Assembly (NCBI GenBank): GCA_003500135.1 | Contig: DNTA01000035.1 | Coordinates: forward strand, 1-22,407 | DNA length: 22,407 nt | Reading direction: 5' to 3' | Source of the DNA: Cytophagales bacterium | GTDB lineage: Bacteria > Bacteroidota > Bacteroidia > Cytophagales > Cyclobacteriaceae | The notes under the pieces: model-generated | Databases searched by the model: none | The model's input: only the letters and a program-made list of their open reading frames with translations | What the model was told of the DNA's origin: nothing | In this document: positions 8,201 through 16,665 of the stretch, in pieces | Position numbering within the stretch: position 1 is the stretch's first letter | How the letters are laid out: every line of letters starts with the position of its first letter | Position numbers and translations under genes: made by a program

Positions 8201-8391
8201 TGATATAAAGAATTACTGCTTTTGCAATTGTTTGAAAAGAGCAGGATATTATGCCATAACCTGATAATCAGGAAGTGGACTTCTTTATTGACAACCCTGC
8301 TAATTGCCGGGGAAATAGGATCAGGACTCTAATAAACCTCAATTGTTATATTAAACCTGTGAAATGGCGCTTATAAAAGCGTCTTTTTTTT
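8201..8391 (+). ncRNA. Candidate small RNA of about 190 nt, 6S-like outline
   Basis: Between an exact TAnnTTTG element and an intrinsic terminator, nested complementary segments are visible: GATATAA (8202-8208) with TTATATT (8346-8352), GCAATTG (8224-8230) with CAATTG (8340-8345, plus U), AGCAGG (8240-8245) with CCTGCT (8296-8301), and an inner hairpin CCTGA-TAA-TCAGG (8260-8272). A closing stem, an interrupted middle with a long 3' side, and an apical stem resemble 6S RNA in outline and length, but this is inference. It could be another small RNA, or the untranslated leader of nothing visible. No frame in it codes for a convincing peptide. Confidence 0.45.
8366..8391 (+). terminator. Intrinsic terminator of the candidate small RNA
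   Basis: GGCGCTT (8366-8372), loop ATAA, AAGCGTC (8377-8383; one G-U) and eight T (8384-8391). Nothing coding precedes it on the plus strand, and on the minus strand no T run follows the hairpin, so it implies a plus-strand transcript within the gap. Confidence 0.75.
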
Positions 8392-8525
8392 GCTCATACC
8401 CCCCTTGGATACATATATTTCAATAAAGGCAAAAGCAAACCTTACTCAATTGAAACTTTGTATATGTAATACCCAGCCGGTTTTTAGGGTCGGATAAAAG
8501 CAATGAACCACTAATCATAAGCAAT

Positions 8526-8551
8526 AAAACCAAAGGCCTGTGGGCTTTTGG
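8526..8551 (-). terminator. Probable terminator of msrA
   Basis: Stem CCAAAGGCC (8530-8538) and GGCTTTTGG (8543-8551) with one G-U and a 4-nt loop. On the minus strand it is followed by TTTTATTGC (8529 downward), about 60 bp after the msrA stop. Confidence 0.55.
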
Positions 8552-8610
8552 GGCCTGGTAAATACAATAAAATGTTGTTGAACGGGCAATGCCCAATAGC
8601 CTTTTCAGCT

Positions 8611-9276
8611 TTAGTCCTTTAACTTATCAGAAAAGGCCTTTTTAAATTTCTCAACCTTTGGCTTGATCACAAAAGCACAATATGGCTGGCTTCCGTTTTG
8701 TTCATAGTAATTCTGATGATAGTTTTCAGCCACATAAAATTTGTCGAAAGGCACAATTTCCGTAACAATGGGATCACGAAAAGCGCCTGATTGATCAAGT
8801 CGCTCTTTATATTTTTGCGCCAGTTCTTTTTGTTCATCATTGTGATAAAAAACGGCCGATCGGTATTGTGTGCCCACATCATTTCCCTGACGATTGAGCG
8901 TGGTCGGGTCGTGGGTTTGCCAGAATATTTCGAGCAACTCCTTGTAGGAGATCACCGAAGGGTCAAAATGCACCTGGCATACCTCGGCATGACCTGTAGT
9001 ACCTGAACATACCGCCTTATATGTCGGGTTCTCCACATGTCCGCCACTATACCCTGAAACGACTTTTTCTACACCTTTCAAATTTTCAAATACGGCTTCT
9101 ACGCACCAAAAACATCCAGCTCCGAAAGTTGCTATATCCATTCCTTCTTTATTTGTTTCCATTATTTCTTCTTTCGATTGTTGATCGTCTATTTGCTCCC
9201 CATTTCCGGAGGACTTGCCACAGGCCTGCAGCGCCAGCATGTGTAATACAAAAATCAATACGCTAAATTTTGTCAT
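8611..9276 (-). CDS. msrA: Lipoprotein peptide-methionine (S)-S-oxide reductase MsrA
   Basis: 221 residues. MsrA reduces methionine S-sulfoxide in proteins, using a catalytic Cys and then thiol regeneration. The signature GCFWC (54-58, catalytic C55) follows GMDIATFGA, and GYSGGHVENPTYKAVCSGTTGHAE, VHFDP, HDPTTLNRQGNDVGTQYRSAVF and the C-terminal QPYCAFVI are all in place. There is an N-terminal lipoprotein signal with lipobox LQAC (C19), then a Ser/Gly/Glu-rich tether of about 30 residues, so this copy works in the periplasm, anchored to a membrane. Two ATGs lie at 9282 and 9276; a GGAG at 9283-9286 has no gap to the first but a 6-nt gap to the second, so 9276 is preferred. No MsrB domain is fused. 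It diverges from the patatin gene. Confidence 0.93.
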   Translation of the reverse strand: MTKFSVLIFVLHMLALQACGKSSGNGEQIDDQQSKEEIMETNKEGMDIATFGAGCFWCVEAVFENLKGVEKVVSGYSGGHVENPTYKAVCSGTTGHAEVCQVHFDPSVISYKELLEIFWQTHDPTTLNRQGNDVGTQYRSAVFYHNDEQKELAQKYKERLDQSGAFRDPIVTEIVPFDKFYVAENYHQNYYEQNGSQPYCAFVIKPKVEKFKKAFSDKLKD

Positions 9277-9352
9277 TTTCATCTCCTTGTTTCGACTTTC
9301 ATAACGATTTATCCTTATTTTAGTTCAAAGTAATTAAAACAATACAACTTAA

Positions 9353-11635
9353 ATGTCTCGGATCATCCAAATTACCCTTTTCATTTCATTGGCATTTTTT
9401 TTTCCTTTTTTGTCCATAGCCCAGCCACGGGCAGAAAGACCAAAAATTGGTGTGGTTTTAAGTGGTGGTGGTGCGAAAGGATTGGCCCATATCGGATTTC
9501 TTAAAGTGATGGAAGAAGCCGGAATAGTACCCGACATGATAACCGGCACCAGTATGGGTAGCATAATCGGAGGCTTATATGCTATAGGCTACACCGCCGA
9601 TGAACTGGATAGTATTTCTACCCATGTGGATTGGGCCAAGGTTTTGGCCAACTCAGTTCCGCTCAATGAAATTAATATTGAAGAAAAGCAATATTATGGC
9701 CGCTACCTGACTGAACTGTATTTCAAAGAAGGCAAACTGTCGTTACCCACAGGTGTACTCGAAAGTGAGAACCTGCATTTACTGTTATCGCGGTTGACGC
9801 TTCCTGCGCAAAATATAGAATATTTCCAGGACCTGCCCATACCCTTTGCCTGTGTAGGCTCTGATATATCCACCGGTGATGCGATCGTGCTCAATTGCGG
9901 TTCCCTTCCCGAAGCGCTCAGGGCCAGCATGGCTATCCCTTCTATTTTTACGCCTGTAGAATATGGTAACCGTTATCTAGTGGATGGAGGACTATTTAGA
10001 AACTTTCCTGTAGACGAGGTAGAAGACCTCGGCGCTGATATCATAATAGGGATCAATGTGGCCTCCGACCTGAAATCTTTTGAGGAACTGAATAGCATGG
10101 TTGATGTGTTAAGTCAATCGGCCTTTGTGCTAAGCGCCTTTGACACCCGGCAACAAAAGAAAAAACTCGACCTGCTTATCGAGCCTCCACTAAAAAAATA
10201 TGGCACGGCATCGTTTACCAGCGCCAGGGAAATTATCGATGAAGGATACGAAGTGGCCTTAAATTTTTTGGATTCACTGAAAACGCTGGCCGATACCATT
10301 TACATGGAAGATCAGCCTCATCAGCCAATTAAATTACCGCGACAAAAACAATTTAATATATTCGATATCGAGGTGATCGGTAACAGCAGGGTAAACTCTG
10401 ACCTGATCATCAGGAAATTAGGTCTCCTGAAAACAGAAATATACAGTATTAACCAAATTGAGGAACGGATATTACTCGTTTTTGGCAGCCGGAATTTTTC
10501 TAAGATCTCATATGAGCTGGCGCCACTTGATGATGGAGTGGCACATAAAATGATACTTAAAATAAAGGAAAACCCACCTGCAAGCTTTAAAATGGGACTA
10601 TTCTATGAGTCGGAATCCCCTACAAGTATTATACTGAACTATACAAACCGCGATTTTCCCATACCCTATACCCGCTTCATTACTGAAATACAGTTAAGCA
10701 AACTTCCCGGTGTCGACATGAACTTTCTCAAATACATCGGGAAAAACCAGGGGCTCGGTTTAATGATCGGTGGCTACTACAAGCAGGATGAAATCCCCAG
10801 CTTTAATGGTAATTCAAGAGAGGCTTTATTTTCAAACGATTATGTTAAGGGCTACATCAATATTCAAAGGGTAAACCGTCGTGACCTGACTTTCGGTATT
10901 GGGGGCGGCCATGAGAGTTATAACCTGTCGCCCATTGTTTTAAATCCCGGTCAGATAGACCTGGATAAAATACGGCAAACGAATTGGTATACGGGGGCAT
11001 TTTTACAGTTGAACACTCTCAACCGGTGGTATTTCACTCAGTCGGGTACATTTCTCAATGCCTTTTATGAGTACAATATGGGCATCAATAGCAGCCTGTT
11101 CCTGAACACTGAAAACGGAACAAGTGTATTTTCACTACAACAAGAAAAGATACCTAATTTCAGCGCCCTTAAAATTACCTACGATGAGTTTTTCCCCTTA
11201 TCGCCCAAAAGCACCCTGCGACTGGGCACAAATCTGTGGATGAGCGACCTTCCTGAATCAGGTTTAAATGTAATGGATTACTATTTAATTGGAGGTTTTA
11301 ACCCGGCATATTTCAATGCAATGCCCTTTTGGGGGCTACCGCAAAACAGGTATGGCGTACCCAACATCTTTAGCTTTACCCTCATGTATCAATACGAGCT
11401 GTTCAACAACACCTACCTGCAAGTCCTGGCTAATTATATTGACACCCAGTATCCCGTGCAGTGGTTCTATCCGCAGGCATCAAGTGTGGAATTGGAAAAC
11501 GGGGATTTCCGGCAGTATTCGTGGGGAATGTCCGCAGGTTACAATTCAATTATCGGGCCGATCAAAGTTTCAATTGCCTGGAACAGAGACACCAACACTT
11601 TCCTAAGTAATTTACAACTTGGGTTTTTCTTTTAA
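9353..11635 (+). CDS. Patatin-like phospholipase fused to POTRA and outer-membrane beta-barrel
   Basis: 760 residues. After a signal peptide (1-23, cut before QPRAERP) comes a patatin domain: oxyanion loop GGGAKG (38-43), nucleophile elbow GTSMG (Ser67) and the catalytic Asp in VDGGLFRNFP (D211). A POTRA-like segment follows (about 332-400: FNIFDIEVIGNSRVNSDLIIRKLGL), then a barrel of the BamA/Omp85 type with alternating aromatic strands, ending in Phe (LQLGFFF), the usual signal for barrel assembly. This order is that of PlpD-type (type Vd-like) proteins, and such fusions without obvious release are common in Bacteroidota. Substrate would be a phospholipid or other acyl ester in the envelope. 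No terminator is seen before the SulP gene 80 bp downstream. Confidence 0.9.
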   Translation: MSRIIQITLFISLAFFFPFLSIAQPRAERPKIGVVLSGGGAKGLAHIGFLKVMEEAGIVPDMITGTSMGSIIGGLYAIGYTADELDSISTHVDWAKVLANSVPLNEINIEEKQYYGRYLTELYFKEGKLSLPTGVLESENLHLLLSRLTLPAQNIEYFQDLPIPFACVGSDISTGDAIVLNCGSLPEALRASMAIPSIFTPVEYGNRYLVDGGLFRNFPVDEVEDLGADIIIGINVASDLKSFEELNSMVDVLSQSAFVLSAFDTRQQKKKLDLLIEPPLKKYGTASFTSAREIIDEGYEVALNFLDSLKTLADTIYMEDQPHQPIKLPRQKQFNIFDIEVIGNSRVNSDLIIRKLGLLKTEIYSINQIEERILLVFGSRNFSKISYELAPLDDGVAHKMILKIKENPPASFKMGLFYESESPTSIILNYTNRDFPIPYTRFITEIQLSKLPGVDMNFLKYIGKNQGLGLMIGGYYKQDEIPSFNGNSREALFSNDYVKGYINIQRVNRRDLTFGIGGGHESYNLSPIVLNPGQIDLDKIRQTNWYTGAFLQLNTLNRWYFTQSGTFLNAFYEYNMGINSSLFLNTENGTSVFSLQQEKIPNFSALKITYDEFFPLSPKSTLRLGTNLWMSDLPESGLNVMDYYLIGGFNPAYFNAMPFWGLPQNRYGVPNIFSFTLMYQYELFNNTYLQVLANYIDTQYPVQWFYPQASSVELENGDFRQYSWGMSAGYNSIIGPIKVSIAWNRDTNTFLSNLQLGFFF

Positions 11636-11715
11636 ATCTGTGAAACCACTTGCCGGCATTATTTTGTTAGTGCAACATTTTTTTTATTTCTTTAGCCTTT
11701 ACCAATCCATAATGC

Positions 11716-13956
11716 ATGTCGCAAAAGCGCTACACTAATATTCGTGAACACTGGAAAAATGATCTGATTGCCGGGTTAAGTGTTTCACTGGTGGCACTGC
11801 CCTTATCTATGGGGATCGCCCTGGCTTCGGGTGTGCCACTTACAGCAGGTATCATTGCATCGGTGGTTGGAGGAATAGTCACTACATTGTACCGGGGAAG
11901 CCATATTGGCATAAATGGGCCCGCTGCCGGTTTGATTGTGGTAACCGTAGCATCCATGCATCAGCTCGACGATGGTTCCGGCCGGGTATTTCAATATGTG
12001 CTTGCCGCATACTTTTTTTCGGGCCTGATCCAGGTCATCCTCGGCGCCATACGAGCCGGTAAATATGCCGATCTATTTCCATCTACTGTCATACATGGAA
12101 TGTTAGCCGCCATCGGCCTGATCATCATGATCAAGCAGATCAATGTAGCCCTGGGACTAGAAGCTACCACTGCTAACACAATCAATACGATCCGAAGCCT
12201 CCCGCAGTCATTTATGAATGCCAACATCATCGTCACCTTATTGTCATTGATCTGCTTGATCATTCTGGTCAACCACCACAAAATCAAAAATAAATTTGTC
12301 CATTTCATTCCATCGGGCATGTGGGTATTGCTCTTTTCCATTCCGGTGATATACCTGCTCGACTTCGATGTTGCCCGTGAAATTAATGTAATGGGGCTTT
12401 CGGCATCGGTAGGCCCGCAGCACCTCATACAACTTCCGGATGCGCTGGCCAAAATGATCATATTTCCCGATTTTTCTCAGATACACAGACCCGTATTCTG
12501 GATGATCGTGCTAACGGTCACCCTGGTATCGTCAATAGAAAATGTTTTGAGTTGTAAAGCAGTAGACAAGCTGGATCCATTTAACCGGAAAACCAACTAT
12601 AATAAGGATTTTATAGGCGTTGGAGGTAGCGCCATGATCGCAGCTTTAATTGGAGGTTTGCCAATCATTACAGCGATCGTAAGAAGTTCGGTCAATATCA
12701 ATCATGGGGCAGTGGGGCGTTTATCCAACTTTACTCACGGATTGTTTATCCTGCTTTTTGTTTGGCTGTTTTCACCTGTTATTCAGGATGTGCCCCTTGC
12801 GGCGCTGGCAGCTATTTTGATTTATACGGGATATAAATTGGCATCCCCGAAAGTATTCAGGGAAAACTATCAAAAGGGATGGGAACAGTTCCTAGTATTT
12901 GTTTTTTCACTTACTGCCACGCTTTCATTCGGGCTATTGTGGGGTATTTTTCTCGGCATGGTATTTACGCTGTTTATCCAATGGGTACAATCCGGGCTTT
13001 CCCCTATCCTTTTTTGGAGGAATACACGGCAGTTATCCATAAAAACCATTCGTGAAGGAAAAAGAAAAACGGTGATTAAGATCAGGGGAATAGCCAATTT
13101 CCTCAATATAATATCTGTAAAAAATGCTTTGGGAAAAGTGGACAAAGAAGATTATATGATCCTCGACCTGGGATACACCCGTTTGATTGACAATACCACA
13201 TTGGAGTATATACATGAAATAGAAGAAAAATATTTTCTGGAAGGCCGGGAGTTTGAAATTATGGGGCTCGACACACATCAGTCTTCCTCTTCCAACCCAA
13301 ATGCCCTGCACATACTCCGTCCGCCAAAAAGGAAGATGGCGAAACTGACCAAAAGACAAATTGCCTTTAAGGAGATTGCCGATAACAATGGCTGGTCATT
13401 CAATCCGGAAATAAACTGGGAAAACTATCAGTTAAAGAAGTTTCCGTTCTTCAAGACCAGGCCGGTCGAATATCGAAAAAATTCTATTGTGGGCAATTAT
13501 CCTGAACTGGAAGTGAGCTGGGAATTTTTTGACCTTACTTTTGACGAAGGCGCCTTACTTGCCCGGGAAGTATACCACACATCGGCCCAATTATTGAGAT
13601 TGCCTTTCGAAATGCCTGTTTTTTCGCTCGAAAAAGAGGAATTTCTGGACAGGGTGGTGCAAATGGCTACGCTCGAAGATATCGACTTTGATCATGAAAA
13701 AGACTTTTCAAAGCGTTATCTGTTGAAAGGCCCCGATCCAAAAGCAATCAGACGCTTTTTTAGTGAAGATCTAATTGACTTTTTTAAGAAGGGTGATATT
13801 TACCATCTTGAAAGCAGCGGAAATGAATTGATCGTCTTCAGGCACTTGAGACGAGCTACCACTAATGAAGCACAAAAAATGATTCGCTTCAGCAAATATT
13901 TAGTGGCCCGCCTGTATCGAAGCTTAAATGATAAAAATGAACTCAAAGCCATGTAG
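11716..13956 (+). CDS. SulP family anion transporter with STAS and an extra C-terminal domain
   Basis: 746 residues. Residues 1-440 form the SulP membrane part with about ten or more hydrophobic segments, starting LIAGLSVSLVALPLSMGIALASGVPLTAGI and including the motif YRGSHIGINGPAAGLIVV and LIGGLPIITAIVRSSVNINHGA. A STAS domain follows (about 450-545: VIKIRGIANFLNIISVKNAL...MILDLGYTRLIDNTTLEYI), though the usual DxSxxxxxD loop reads LGYTRLIDNTT. Members move sulfate, bicarbonate or other anions, often with Na+ or H+; the substrate cannot be told here and no carbonic anhydrase or sulfur gene adjoins. Residues about 590-746 are an additional domain (FSKRYLLKGPDPKAIRRFFSEDLIDFF) that otherwise occurs in separate hypothetical proteins, as far as I recall. 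It converges with the radical SAM gene with 19 bp between stops. Confidence 0.88.
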   Translation: MSQKRYTNIREHWKNDLIAGLSVSLVALPLSMGIALASGVPLTAGIIASVVGGIVTTLYRGSHIGINGPAAGLIVVTVASMHQLDDGSGRVFQYVLAAYFFSGLIQVILGAIRAGKYADLFPSTVIHGMLAAIGLIIMIKQINVALGLEATTANTINTIRSLPQSFMNANIIVTLLSLICLIILVNHHKIKNKFVHFIPSGMWVLLFSIPVIYLLDFDVAREINVMGLSASVGPQHLIQLPDALAKMIIFPDFSQIHRPVFWMIVLTVTLVSSIENVLSCKAVDKLDPFNRKTNYNKDFIGVGGSAMIAALIGGLPIITAIVRSSVNINHGAVGRLSNFTHGLFILLFVWLFSPVIQDVPLAALAAILIYTGYKLASPKVFRENYQKGWEQFLVFVFSLTATLSFGLLWGIFLGMVFTLFIQWVQSGLSPILFWRNTRQLSIKTIREGKRKTVIKIRGIANFLNIISVKNALGKVDKEDYMILDLGYTRLIDNTTLEYIHEIEEKYFLEGREFEIMGLDTHQSSSSNPNALHILRPPKRKMAKLTKRQIAFKEIADNNGWSFNPEINWENYQLKKFPFFKTRPVEYRKNSIVGNYPELEVSWEFFDLTFDEGALLAREVYHTSAQLLRLPFEMPVFSLEKEEFLDRVVQMATLEDIDFDHEKDFSKRYLLKGPDPKAIRRFFSEDLIDFFKKGDIYHLESSGNELIVFRHLRRATTNEAQKMIRFSKYLVARLYRSLNDKNELKAM

Positions 13957-13975
13957 CGCCGCGCAAATGCTTACA

Positions 13976-15031
13976 TCATATCAAAAATAATTTAAGTTGG
14001 CCCTTTCTGATAAATTGATCCGCATCAAGTTCGGGCATTGCTTTGTGTGAAAAGCGCTTCTGTCGTATCTTTTGAAATAGGGAATGGATCATCTCGGCAT
14101 AATTCCCCTTTCCCCGCATCCTTTGCCCAAAGTTGGGATCATTCAATGACCCGCCATGAATATGCTTTACCTTATTCAATATTTTAGTTTTGCGCTCAGG
14201 CATGTTTTTATCAAGCCAATCACCAAATATTTCGGGGAGTGGCCCATTGAGACGAAGCAAGGTATATGAAGCCGAAAGCGCCCCGGCCTGTGAAGCTTTA
14301 GGCAGAATGTCACTTATCTCGTGGTCATTAACTGAAGGAATGATCGGCGCCATCATTATACCGGTTGGTATACCCGCAGAGGAAAGTTTGTTGATCGTAT
14401 CGAGCCTTATTGAAGAAGTGGATGTACGGGGTTCCAAATTTCTTCTGAGCCCCTCATCTAATGTAGTAATGGTGATCACAACGCGTACAAGTTTGTGCTC
14501 AGCCAGCTTTTTTAAGAGATCAAGATCACGCAGTATAAGAGCATTTTTGGTTATAATACCTACGGGGTGCCTGTACTTAAGTAACACTTCAAGTAAAGAA
14601 CGGGTTATTTTGTAATTCCTTTCTAGCGGTTGGTAGCAATCGGTATTGCCCGATAGCATTATGGTTGATACGCGATAATCCTTTTTGTTGAACTGATGTT
14701 CCAGCAACCGGGCTGCATTTTTCTTTACGATGATCCGCCGTTCAAAATCATAACCGGCGTTGAAGCCCCAGTATTGATGCACGGGACGGGCATAGCAATA
14801 GGCACATCCATGCCCACAACCCTGATAGGGGTTGACCGAATACTCAAAAGGTATATCCGGACTATCATTTTTGGAAATGATCTTTTTAGGGTTTTCCTCA
14901 TAAACCACTGTTTCGTCCCCCACAAAAAAAGGTTCATCAATACCATCGTGGTCATCTGTGGTATAACTTAGTTTTTGAAAAGGATTAACCGGATTGACCC
15001 TTGCCCCCCTGCCCTTGTAATCGTGTTTCAT
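13976..15031 (-). CDS. PA0069-type radical SAM protein (spore photoproduct lyase-like)
   Basis: 351 residues. The iron-sulfur motif CGHGCAYC (C72, C76, C79; CxxxCxxC) sits in NPYQGCGHGCAYCYARP and is followed by VSTIMLSGNTDCYQPLERNYKITRSLLEVLLKYRHPVGIITKNALILRD, the pattern of the PA0069/Rv2578c group, with the later strand GIPTGIMMAPIIPSVND. These proteins bind a [4Fe-4S] cluster and SAM and are related to spore photoproduct lyase, but the reaction of the group is unproven. The start (MKHDYKGRGARVNPVNPFQKL) is typical, since most members open with RGxxxNPxNRF. It is a single gene on the minus strand, downstream of hsp20 and separated from it by a terminator. Confidence 0.9.
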   Translation of the reverse strand: MKHDYKGRGARVNPVNPFQKLSYTTDDHDGIDEPFFVGDETVVYEENPKKIISKNDSPDIPFEYSVNPYQGCGHGCAYCYARPVHQYWGFNAGYDFERRIIVKKNAARLLEHQFNKKDYRVSTIMLSGNTDCYQPLERNYKITRSLLEVLLKYRHPVGIITKNALILRDLDLLKKLAEHKLVRVVITITTLDEGLRRNLEPRTSTSSIRLDTINKLSSAGIPTGIMMAPIIPSVNDHEISDILPKASQAGALSASYTLLRLNGPLPEIFGDWLDKNMPERKTKILNKVKHIHGGSLNDPNFGQRMRGKGNYAEMIHSLFQKIRQKRFSHKAMPELDADQFIRKGQLKLFLI

Positions 15032-15075
15032 ATTAGCAATTTACTAAAATATGTAGCAAAACGGTCATGAAGCAT

Positions 15076-15114
15076 AAAAAAAAGAGGCTGACCCTCCCGA
15101 ATCAACCTCTTTTT
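15076..15114. terminator. Terminator of hsp20
   Basis: AAAAAGAGGcTGA (15079-15091) pairs with TCAaCCTCTTTTT (15102-15114), one mismatch, and an A run (15076-15083) gives eight T on the minus strand, 17 bp after the hsp20 stop. It lies upstream of the radical SAM gene (start 15031), so the two are separate transcripts. Confidence 0.85.
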
Positions 15115-15130
15115 AAAAAGTTTTAACCCA

Positions 15131-15586
15131 CTATCCGATTTTGATGGTTTTAACTGGTTTCGGTTTAGCTTCTTCTTTTTTAGGGATCATAATTTTCAGA
15201 ATTCCGTCTTCATAGTTTGCTTTTATCTTTTCGGCTTCCACAATGTTTTCAGGCAAAGTGAAAGAACGACGGAAGCTGGCATAGCGGAATTCCCTTCTTG
15301 TGTAATTGCCCTCTTTGTCTTTATCTTCCTGTTTTTCTTCCCTTTCGGAAGAAATAGTGAGTACATGATTGTCGAGCTCAACATGAAAGTCATCCTTTTT
15401 CATGCCGGGCGCAGCAATGGTTACCTCAAAATTTTCATCATTTTCAAGAATGTTCACAGCGGGGGTTGAATATCCATACTGTGTCATTCCCCTGTTTCCC
15501 CAATCAAAAATATCTTTGGTGAGGAAATCATCAAAAAACGACGGAATGCTTGGAAACAAACCTTCATTTCTTTTCATCAGTGTCAT
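15131..15586 (-). CDS. Small heat-shock protein, Hsp20/alpha-crystallin family
   Basis: 151 residues. It begins with MTLMKRNEGLFPSIPSFFDDFLTKDIFDW, a short N-terminal arm, then an alpha-crystallin domain from about residue 43 (PAVNILENDENFEVTIAAPGMKKDDFHVELDNHVLTISSERE), the conserved strand motif ANYEDGILKIMIPKK (consensus AxxxxGVL) and a C-terminal TIKIG for the IxI contact. These chaperones hold unfolded proteins during heat or other stress as oligomers without ATP. The ATG at 15584-15586 is preceded by AGGAGG with a spacer of about 5 nt, an unusually strong Shine-Dalgarno site compared with most genes here, which suggests high translation. It is a single gene with its own terminator. Confidence 0.95.
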   Translation of the reverse strand: MTLMKRNEGLFPSIPSFFDDFLTKDIFDWGNRGMTQYGYSTPAVNILENDENFEVTIAAPGMKKDDFHVELDNHVLTISSEREEKQEDKDKEGNYTRREFRYASFRRSFTLPENIVEAEKIKANYEDGILKIMIPKKEEAKPKPVKTIKIG

Positions 15587-15590
15587 AAAA

Positions 15591-15597
15591 ACCTCCT
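15591..15597 (-). promoter_or_regulatory. Strong Shine-Dalgarno site of hsp20
   Basis: On the minus strand AGGAGGT ends at 15591, with four T before the ATG at 15586. Most genes in the window lack any such site, as expected in Bacteroidota. Confidence 0.8.
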
Positions 15598-15730
15598 TTT
15601 TTTGATTGAACTTTTACTTCTTAATGATCAAATAGTATACCACGGCACTAAAGACGAAATATTGGCAGAATGCCGAAACAATCTATGACAAAAAGACGGT
15701 TAATATACTGACAAACAAATGTTAATGACA

Positions 15731-16654
15731 TTATGACGCCATCTTCTGGTGCTGGGTTTTCCCGATATGCGCTTTGATATAATCCACGATTTTATCAATA
15801 GCCTCTTTGGCTTCGGGCATACCACCAAACATGTGCCACCAGTGGATGAGCCCCTGCCAGGTTTGGAACTCCACCTCTAGCTGAAATGATTTTGCTTTTT
15901 GGTACAATCGATTGGCATCTTCATATAAAACCTCGCTCGTACTTGCCTGAATGAGCATGGGCGGCAAGCCGGCCAGGTTCCCAAAAAGAGGTGAGATAAG
16001 CGGATCGGACAGGTCATGGCCAGCGGCATACAATTCAGCCCACCGCCTCATTTCGAATACATCAAGGAAGCGGTCGTTTTTAGCATTGTGCTTCCGGTCG
16101 TCTTCATTGTTCACCAGGTCAACATAAGGTGACAAAAGAACATTAGCGGCGGGCAGGGGCATTTTATCCATTTTAAGCTTCAGGGATAGTGAAAGCGTCA
16201 AGCCACCTCCGGCAGAATCGCCAATAATGAAAATGTGACCGGGCTCGTAACCCTGCCCCAATAGGTATTCATATGCTTTATAGGCATCATAAAGTGCGTA
16301 AGGGAAGGGATATTCGGGCGCTTTTCGATAGTCGATCAGCAGGCAGGCCATACCGGCATCTTTGGCTATTTTTCCGGCCAAACCCCGGTGACTGTGTGGT
16401 GAGCCGATCACGTACCCACCTCCATGCAAGTACAAAATCACATCCTCGGCGCTTCGCTTATCGGGTACCAGCCAGTCAGCCCTGAACTCCTTAAATTCCA
16501 CCTCGCCCCTGCTAACGCCCCACGGTAGAGTGGCAAACATGGTAAAAGTTTCCAGCAATCCTCGCAAGTGGTCGATAGGAGGTAGTTTCCAATACATCGG
16601 TACGCTTAAAGTATTCAGCGCATTTTTCAACACATTATGCTTCCACGATGGCAT
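15731..16654 (-). CDS. Alpha/beta hydrolase, hormone-sensitive lipase (HSL) family esterase
   Basis: 307 residues. The oxyanion motif HGGG (77-80) lies in LYLHGGGYVIGSPHSHRG, the nucleophile elbow is GDSAGG (Ser147), the acid is probably E241 in SEVLYED, where many members have Asp, and the base is H271 in GLIHWWHMFG. No signal peptide is seen, so it acts in the cytoplasm or at the inner membrane. HSL enzymes cut short- to medium-chain acyl esters or lactones; the true substrate is unknown. Its start is 11 bp downstream of the acyltransferase stop, so the two are translated from one transcript and may work on the same lipid. There is no clear terminator after it; the gap to hsp20 is 144 bp. 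Confidence 0.9.
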   Translation of the reverse strand: MPSWKHNVLKNALNTLSVPMYWKLPPIDHLRGLLETFTMFATLPWGVSRGEVEFKEFRADWLVPDKRSAEDVILYLHGGGYVIGSPHSHRGLAGKIAKDAGMACLLIDYRKAPEYPFPYALYDAYKAYEYLLGQGYEPGHIFIIGDSAGGGLTLSLSLKLKMDKMPLPAANVLLSPYVDLVNNEDDRKHNAKNDRFLDVFEMRRWAELYAAGHDLSDPLISPLFGNLAGLPPMLIQASTSEVLYEDANRLYQKAKSFQLEVEFQTWQGLIHWWHMFGGMPEAKEAIDKIVDYIKAHIGKTQHQKMAS

Positions 16655-16665
16655 GATTCCAAAAA

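Larger units (their letters stand above)
8042..8610. other. Gene-free 569-bp intergenic region with regulatory and RNA signals
   Basis: No convincing coding frame lies here. It separates the minus-strand PLP enzyme from the minus-strand msrA, yet it contains plus-strand signals: a TAnnTTTG element (8189-8196), a region that folds (8202-8352) and an intrinsic terminator (8366-8391). The right part carries a hairpin that fits the end of msrA (8530-8551) and a small GGGCA/TGCCC hairpin near 8585. Confidence 0.7.

Noticed and set aside
16100..16654. HSL-family esterase lacking the catalytic Asp
   Set aside because: Glu241 in SEVLYED sits at the acid position and Glu is used there in other members, so the triad can be complete.
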